Assembly (NCBI GenBank): GCA_030038035.1
Contig: JASHPP010000314.1
Coordinates: 1-9,273 of the forward strand
Direction of reading: 5' to 3'
From: Trebonia sp.
Lineage (GTDB): Bacteria > Actinomycetota > Actinomycetes > Streptosporangiales > Streptosporangiaceae
DNA: 9,273 nt
Of the stretch, positions 5,907 to 9,273 are shown piece by piece (within the stretch, counting starts at the first letter, position 1; every line of letters starts with the position of its first letter). The position numbers were made by a program, and so were the translations under genes. Under the pieces are notes generated by a model, which was not told where the DNA came from, made no database searches, and saw only the letters and a list, made by a program, of their open reading frames with translations.

Positions 5907-6108
5907 GGGCGCGTGCAAGGCCAGCAGGAGTGGCTGCTGTGACGGACGGGAAATGGGCCGAGCCGGGGACAAGCCGGGGACGACCGGCCAGGCAAAGGCA
6001 TCGCAGCAGGCCAACAGCCAAATGGCGGCTGCCATGCTCAAAGCGATGAGCCTGCCGGAGATAGGGCTCCGCGCTGGCGAGTCTGATCAGTAAACACGAG
6101 GCGATTTT

Positions 6109-6126
6109 CCCCAGAGGCGGGGTTTT
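6109..6126 (+). terminator. Weak terminator-like stem with T-tract
   Basis: CCCC (6109-6112) pairs with GGGG (6119-6122) around AGAGGC and is followed by TTTT. The stem is only four pairs, and no supported gene ends just upstream on the + strand, so this is a marginal call. It would insulate the glycosyltransferase operon from upstream transcription if real. Confidence 0.2.
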
Positions 6127-6246
6127 ACCACTTTTCGAATGTTTCAAACTTAATTTCCTACTATGACATGCCCATAAGCGTTCTTTCCTTGCGGATACGG
6201 TGCTTTGCGTGCACACTGGATGATGGGTTGTCGTTTTCGGCGATGG

Positions 6247-6258
6247 CTCAGGCCTGAG
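6247..6258. promoter_or_regulatory. 12-bp perfect palindrome CTCAGGCCTGAG
   Basis: A perfect dyad lies 24 bp before the chosen GTG start of the GT2 gene, within the likely 5' leader. It may be an operator for the glycosyltransferase operon. No regulator can be assigned from sequence alone, and a 12-bp palindrome is not rare in GC-rich DNA. Confidence 0.3.
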
Positions 6259-6282
6259 GGGGCAGGCCGCATTGGAGCGGGG

Positions 6283-7755
6283 GTGGATCCGATTGGTGAC
6301 GTGCATAGCCGACCGACGGACCATAGGCAGGTTCTTGCAGTTCAACGCCTGAAGCGCGGAGCGCACGCGCGGGCGCGGTCTCGTGCGCGGCCAAAGACGG
6401 CGGCGACCTTGGTGATCGCATGCCTCGCGCTTTCTGGAGTGGTCATCGTCTTCGTGCAGGCGCTGCCACTGGCTCTTTTCTTTGTGGGCTGCTTTAACCT
6501 GTCGATTAGCGGGTTGGACGCTTTCTGGCGGTTCTACGCAGAGCGCAGTCCTGACTCGTTCCGCGACCTGAAGTGGCCCGACCCAGTGCGGCCGGGCCAT
6601 GAAGAGGCGGACTTCACGCTCATTGTCTGCGCTCTCAACGAGGCGGCCGTGATCGGCGACACGCTGGACAATCTGATCCGGCAAAGTCACCGGTCATGTC
6701 AGATCATCGTCTCGCTGCGCGATCATGACCAGGCCACCATCGACGCCGTGCAGGCGTTCCGCCGCGAGCATCCGGGGCGCGTTGACCTCCTTGTCCGGCA
6801 ATACGACCGGCCAGGCAAGGCCCCGCAGCTGAATGGCGCGCTTCCGTACGCGACGGGGGATTACGTCTGCCCTATCGACGCCGAATGCGACGTCGCTCCC
6901 AACCTCCTGCTGCACGTCGAAGCCCTCATCAGGGAAACAGGGGCCGACATCGTACAGGGCGCGGTGCAACTGATGAACCTGGGCCAGAAGCTCCGGGAAT
7001 GGTTCCAGCCGCATAACGTGCTGGAATATTATGTCTGGTATTCGAGCCGCATGCTGTTCCAGGTAGATGCCGGTTTCGTGCCGCTCGGCGGCAACACGGT
7101 ATTCCTGCGGACCGAGCTCGCGCGGGCGGCGGGCGGATGGCCGGACACGATGACCGAGGACTGCGCGATGGGCGTGCTGCTGTGCAGCCGGTTCGGCGCC
7201 AGAGCGGTCGCTGCCTCCAGCCCGGCGCTGGCCACCCGCGAGGAAGTGCCGCCCACCATTTTTCACAAGGAAAGGGGTTCGCTGTTCTGGCAGCGGGTGC
7301 GCTGGCTGGAAGGAATATTCCAGGAGCTGCTGCGCGGATACTGGCGGCAGATGCCCACCCTTCGGGGAAAGCTCCTCGGCGGCTACATCCTGGCCGCCCC
7401 GCTTTTCCAGGCGGTGGCATGCGCGCTCTTGCCACTGGCACTCGTCAGCGTTTTCACGCTGAAGGTGCCGGAAGGACTGGCGCTGTTCCTCTATGTACCG
7501 CTCATACCGCTCGCACTTACGATGCTCTCGCTCCTCTCGGCGCTCAGCAAGTTCGGTCATGACTATGAGCAGCGGGTCCAGCGGCGGCACTTCGCCTCGA
7601 TCTTGTTCCTGACGCCGCTGTACCAGGGCATCCTAGCGGCCGCCGCCGCCTGCGCCGTCTACCGCTACTTCTACGGCGACGGGCAGTGGTATCGCACTGG
7701 ACGCGGAATGCGGCATCGCACGGACGGCACCCGCTTCGGCGGCGAGGCGAGGTAG
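6283..7755 (+). CDS. Membrane-embedded GT2 glycosyltransferase with processive-synthase motifs
   Basis: This encodes about 490 residues. It should transfer sugar from a nucleotide-sugar donor on the cytoplasmic face, in the manner of hyaluronan, chitin or cellulose synthase-like GT2 enzymes. Two N-terminal membrane helices span about residues 40-77. The GT-A domain follows, opening FTLIVCALNEAAVIG. It contains the metal/UDP motif DAECD (D199, E201, D203), the acceptor/base motif TED (291-293) and QRVRW (Q337, R340, W341, the QxxRW signature of processive enzymes). Three hydrophobic helices at about 360-396, 398-421 and 437-460 complete the pore region. There is no PilZ domain, so direct c-di-GMP control is unlikely. 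I chose GTG at 6283 because GGAG lies five bases upstream. ATG 6220/6223 and TTG 6205 in the same frame have no ribosome binding site. The stop is four bases before the next glycosyltransferase. The sugar cannot be read from the sequence. Confidence 0.87.
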   Translation: MDPIGDVHSRPTDHRQVLAVQRLKRGAHARARSRARPKTAATLVIACLALSGVVIVFVQALPLALFFVGCFNLSISGLDAFWRFYAERSPDSFRDLKWPDPVRPGHEEADFTLIVCALNEAAVIGDTLDNLIRQSHRSCQIIVSLRDHDQATIDAVQAFRREHPGRVDLLVRQYDRPGKAPQLNGALPYATGDYVCPIDAECDVAPNLLLHVEALIRETGADIVQGAVQLMNLGQKLREWFQPHNVLEYYVWYSSRMLFQVDAGFVPLGGNTVFLRTELARAAGGWPDTMTEDCAMGVLLCSRFGARAVAASSPALATREEVPPTIFHKERGSLFWQRVRWLEGIFQELLRGYWRQMPTLRGKLLGGYILAAPLFQAVACALLPLALVSVFTLKVPEGLALFLYVPLIPLALTMLSLLSALSKFGHDYEQRVQRRHFASILFLTPLYQGILAAAAACAVYRYFYGDGQWYRTGRGMRHRTDGTRFGGEAR

Positions 7756-7759
7756 CACC

Positions 7760-9273
7760 GTGGCCACGCGATCGTTGCCCGCCCCTTTCGCGCCAACCGC
7801 GGAAGACCTGCCCGCGCGGCGATCGTGGCTCGTGAGGCGCAAGCCGAGCCTGCTGCTGGTGTGCGGGGCGACGGCCGTGGTGGCCGCGGCGATGTGCTGG
7901 AACCTGCAGGGCTATCCAGGCCGCGTCAACGACGATGAAGGAACGTACACGGCCCGGGCATGGGCCATGCTGTTCGAGCATCACCTGTCGAACTACACCT
8001 ACTTCTGGGACCACCCGTTTCTCGGCTGGGCGCAAATGGCGGCGTGGGTGGCACTCACGGACGGCTTCGCGTGGAATTCCCGGGCGGTGATGGCGGGCCG
8101 GGAGTTCATGCTCGCCATCACGCTGGTGAGCTGCGTGCTTGTCTACGTGCTGGCCAGGCGGCTGAGCATGGGGCGGGTGTTCGCCGCGGCCGCCGTCCTG
8201 CTGTTCGGGCTGAGCCCGGTCGACATCTTCTATCACCGCATGATCTCGCTGGACAACGTCGCGACGGCATGGGCGCTGGCGGCGTTCGTAGTCGCGGCAT
8301 CGCGGCGCCGGTCCCTGGGTGTGGTGGTAATGAGCGCGGTCTGCTTCGCCGTCGCGACGTGGAGCAAGGAGACGATCATGCTCCTGCTCCCGGCACTGCT
8401 GTGGCTGGTGGGTCAGCTGGCGGAACGGAGGGTCCGGAGGAATTACCTGCTCGTATTCATGGTCGTCTACGGCGGGATCGTGGGCCTGTACCCGCTGCTC
8501 GCGATCATCAAGGGCGAGTTGCTGCCCGGGCCCGGCCACGTCAGCCTGGTCAGCCAGATCGTTTACCAGCTAGCGTCCCGGCAGGCTACGGGCAGCTTGC
8601 TGAACGTGCACAGCCAGACGTTCATACAGGCTCGCACCTGGGTCGATCTCGATCCGTGGCTGACGCTGGGCGGCCTGGCCGTGGTCGTGGCGGGCCTGGC
8701 CATCCGGCGGTTGCGCGCGATAGCGATCGCCTTCGCGATCCAAGTGGCGTACATGGTCAAGGGCGGCTTTGTGCCCTATGCCTTCGTCACCGCGATGCTT
8801 CCGTTCGCGGCCCTGCTCATCGCGGGTGTCCTCGATGAGCTGTGGTGTCGCACAGTGGCAGGCCGGGCAAGAAAGCTGCTGCTGCGCCTTCCGGTCGTCA
8901 TCGCCGCCGTGGTGTTCGCGGTCGCGGTGCTCCCCGGCTGGTGGGGCTGGCTGCGCACCCAGGCACAAGTGAACGGGTTCGCCAGCGAGGACGCGGCGGT
9001 TGCCTGGATCGCCCGCAACGTCCCGGCCGGGGACATCGTGGTCTGCGACGACTACCCCTGGGTGGACATCAAGTTGCACACGCGCGCCACGCCGCTGTAC
9101 CTATGGCAGATCGACGACGACCCAGGTGTCATGCACGACCTGCTGCCCCACGGGTACAAGGACATCTCCTACCTCCTTTTGGACCCGGGGACCGCGTTCA
9201 CGTTCACGGCCCTACCTTCCCGCCCGACACTTCGGGCCGCCATCGACCACTCGGTCATCGTCGTGCGGTTCGG
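7760..9273 (+). CDS. GT-C-fold polyprenyl-phosphate-sugar glycosyltransferase, partial (3' end beyond window)
   Basis: The open frame runs at least 504 codons to the window edge with no stop. It matches the GT39/ArnT-like, PMT_2-type layout. A cytoplasmic N-terminus and first membrane helix (about 30-48) lead into a periplasmic loop with NDDEG (57-61), whose acidic pair is the expected catalytic motif. YFWDHPFLG (81-89) follows, and further on HRMISLDN (159-166) and WSKET (201-205) between helices. About nine or ten hydrophobic helices reach to residue ~393. A soluble extracytoplasmic tail starts near 400 (AWIARNVPAGDIVV, 415-428). Such enzymes take sugars from polyprenyl-phosphate donors and attach them to lipid, protein or glycan outside the membrane. 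GTG at 7760 has GAGG seven bases upstream and follows the GT2 stop by four bases, so the two are almost certainly cotranscribed and coupled. The acceptor is unknown. Confidence 0.88.
   Translation, partial: MATRSLPAPFAPTAEDLPARRSWLVRRKPSLLLVCGATAVVAAAMCWNLQGYPGRVNDDEGTYTARAWAMLFEHHLSNYTYFWDHPFLGWAQMAAWVALTDGFAWNSRAVMAGREFMLAITLVSCVLVYVLARRLSMGRVFAAAAVLLFGLSPVDIFYHRMISLDNVATAWALAAFVVAASRRRSLGVVVMSAVCFAVATWSKETIMLLLPALLWLVGQLAERRVRRNYLLVFMVVYGGIVGLYPLLAIIKGELLPGPGHVSLVSQIVYQLASRQATGSLLNVHSQTFIQARTWVDLDPWLTLGGLAVVVAGLAIRRLRAIAIAFAIQVAYMVKGGFVPYAFVTAMLPFAALLIAGVLDELWCRTVAGRARKLLLRLPVVIAAVVFAVAVLPGWWGWLRTQAQVNGFASEDAAVAWIARNVPAGDIVVCDDYPWVDIKLHTRATPLYLWQIDDDPGVMHDLLPHGYKDISYLLLDPGTAFTFTALPSRPTLRAAIDHSVIVVRF

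Larger units (their letters stand above)
5447..6282. other. Long intergenic region before the glycosyltransferase operon
   Basis: No gene is well supported here. The region holds an AT-rich tandem repeat (5477-5498), a GC-rich inverted repeat GCGGGC/GCCCGC at about 5579-5596, copy B of the two-hairpin element (5803-5906), and a small CCCC/GGGG stem followed by TTTT (6109-6126). An AT-rich stretch at 6123-6165 with TACTAT (6159-6164) may be a -10 box for the downstream operon, though no good -35 is visible. A 49-residue frame at 5793-5942 (starting MTRYARYAWISEPDIPGRPV) spans copy B. It has a doubtful status discussed in the findings. Confidence 0.5.

Noticed and set aside
5851..8539. Long minus-strand frames at 5851-6690, 6694-7590 and 7544-8539
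   Set aside because: They lie antisense to, or upstream of, the two glycosyltransferases, are rich in R, H and Q, and have no domains. The + strand frames carry clear family motifs.
7960..8838. + strand frame of 292 codons inside the GT-C gene
   Set aside because: It is an out-of-frame shadow of the open frame starting at 7760, which shows the DDE motif, membrane helices and a good ribosome binding site.

Overview
The window is GC-rich throughout, uses many GTG/TTG starts with GGAG-type ribosome binding sites, and carries a short actinobacterial-style GntR regulator and a secreted repeat protein with Ig-like domains. This points to a filamentous or soil actinomycete. No marker gene fixes the genus, so that is as far as I go.

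Layout: 1-876 holds no convincing gene, but it contains one copy of a two-hairpin structured element (111-212) and an operator-like region in front of a short GntR-family regulator (877-1302, +). A tRNA-Ala(UGC) gene follows at 1344-1416. Its 3' half, 53 bp from the anticodon stem to just past the gene end, is repeated exactly at 4753-4805. The 3.4 kb between the two copies looks like a small cassette integrated at the tRNA. It holds one large gene, a secreted protein with eight W.../SCxSAGNC repeats and two Ig-like domains (2087-4153, minus). It has no integrase, and its two ends (about 0.6 kb each) appear gene-free. A conserved-loop hairpin follows each tRNA-half copy.

Right of the cassette is a small two-helix membrane protein (4919-5269, minus). 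Then comes roughly 1 kb without a clear gene. It contains an AT-rich 11-bp tandem repeat and the second copy of the two-hairpin element (5803-5906, 72% identical and ungapped against the first over 94 nt).

The right third is an apparent two-gene operon on the + strand. The first gene is a membrane-embedded GT2 glycosyltransferase with the DxD, TED and QxxRW motifs of processive synthases (6283-7755). Four bases downstream is a GT-C-fold polyprenyl-phosphate-sugar-dependent glycosyltransferase (7760 to beyond the window end). Together they suggest assembly or modification of a cell-surface glycan. The most unusual items are the tRNA-bounded cassette without recombinase and the duplicated two-hairpin intergenic element with partly compensatory substitutions.
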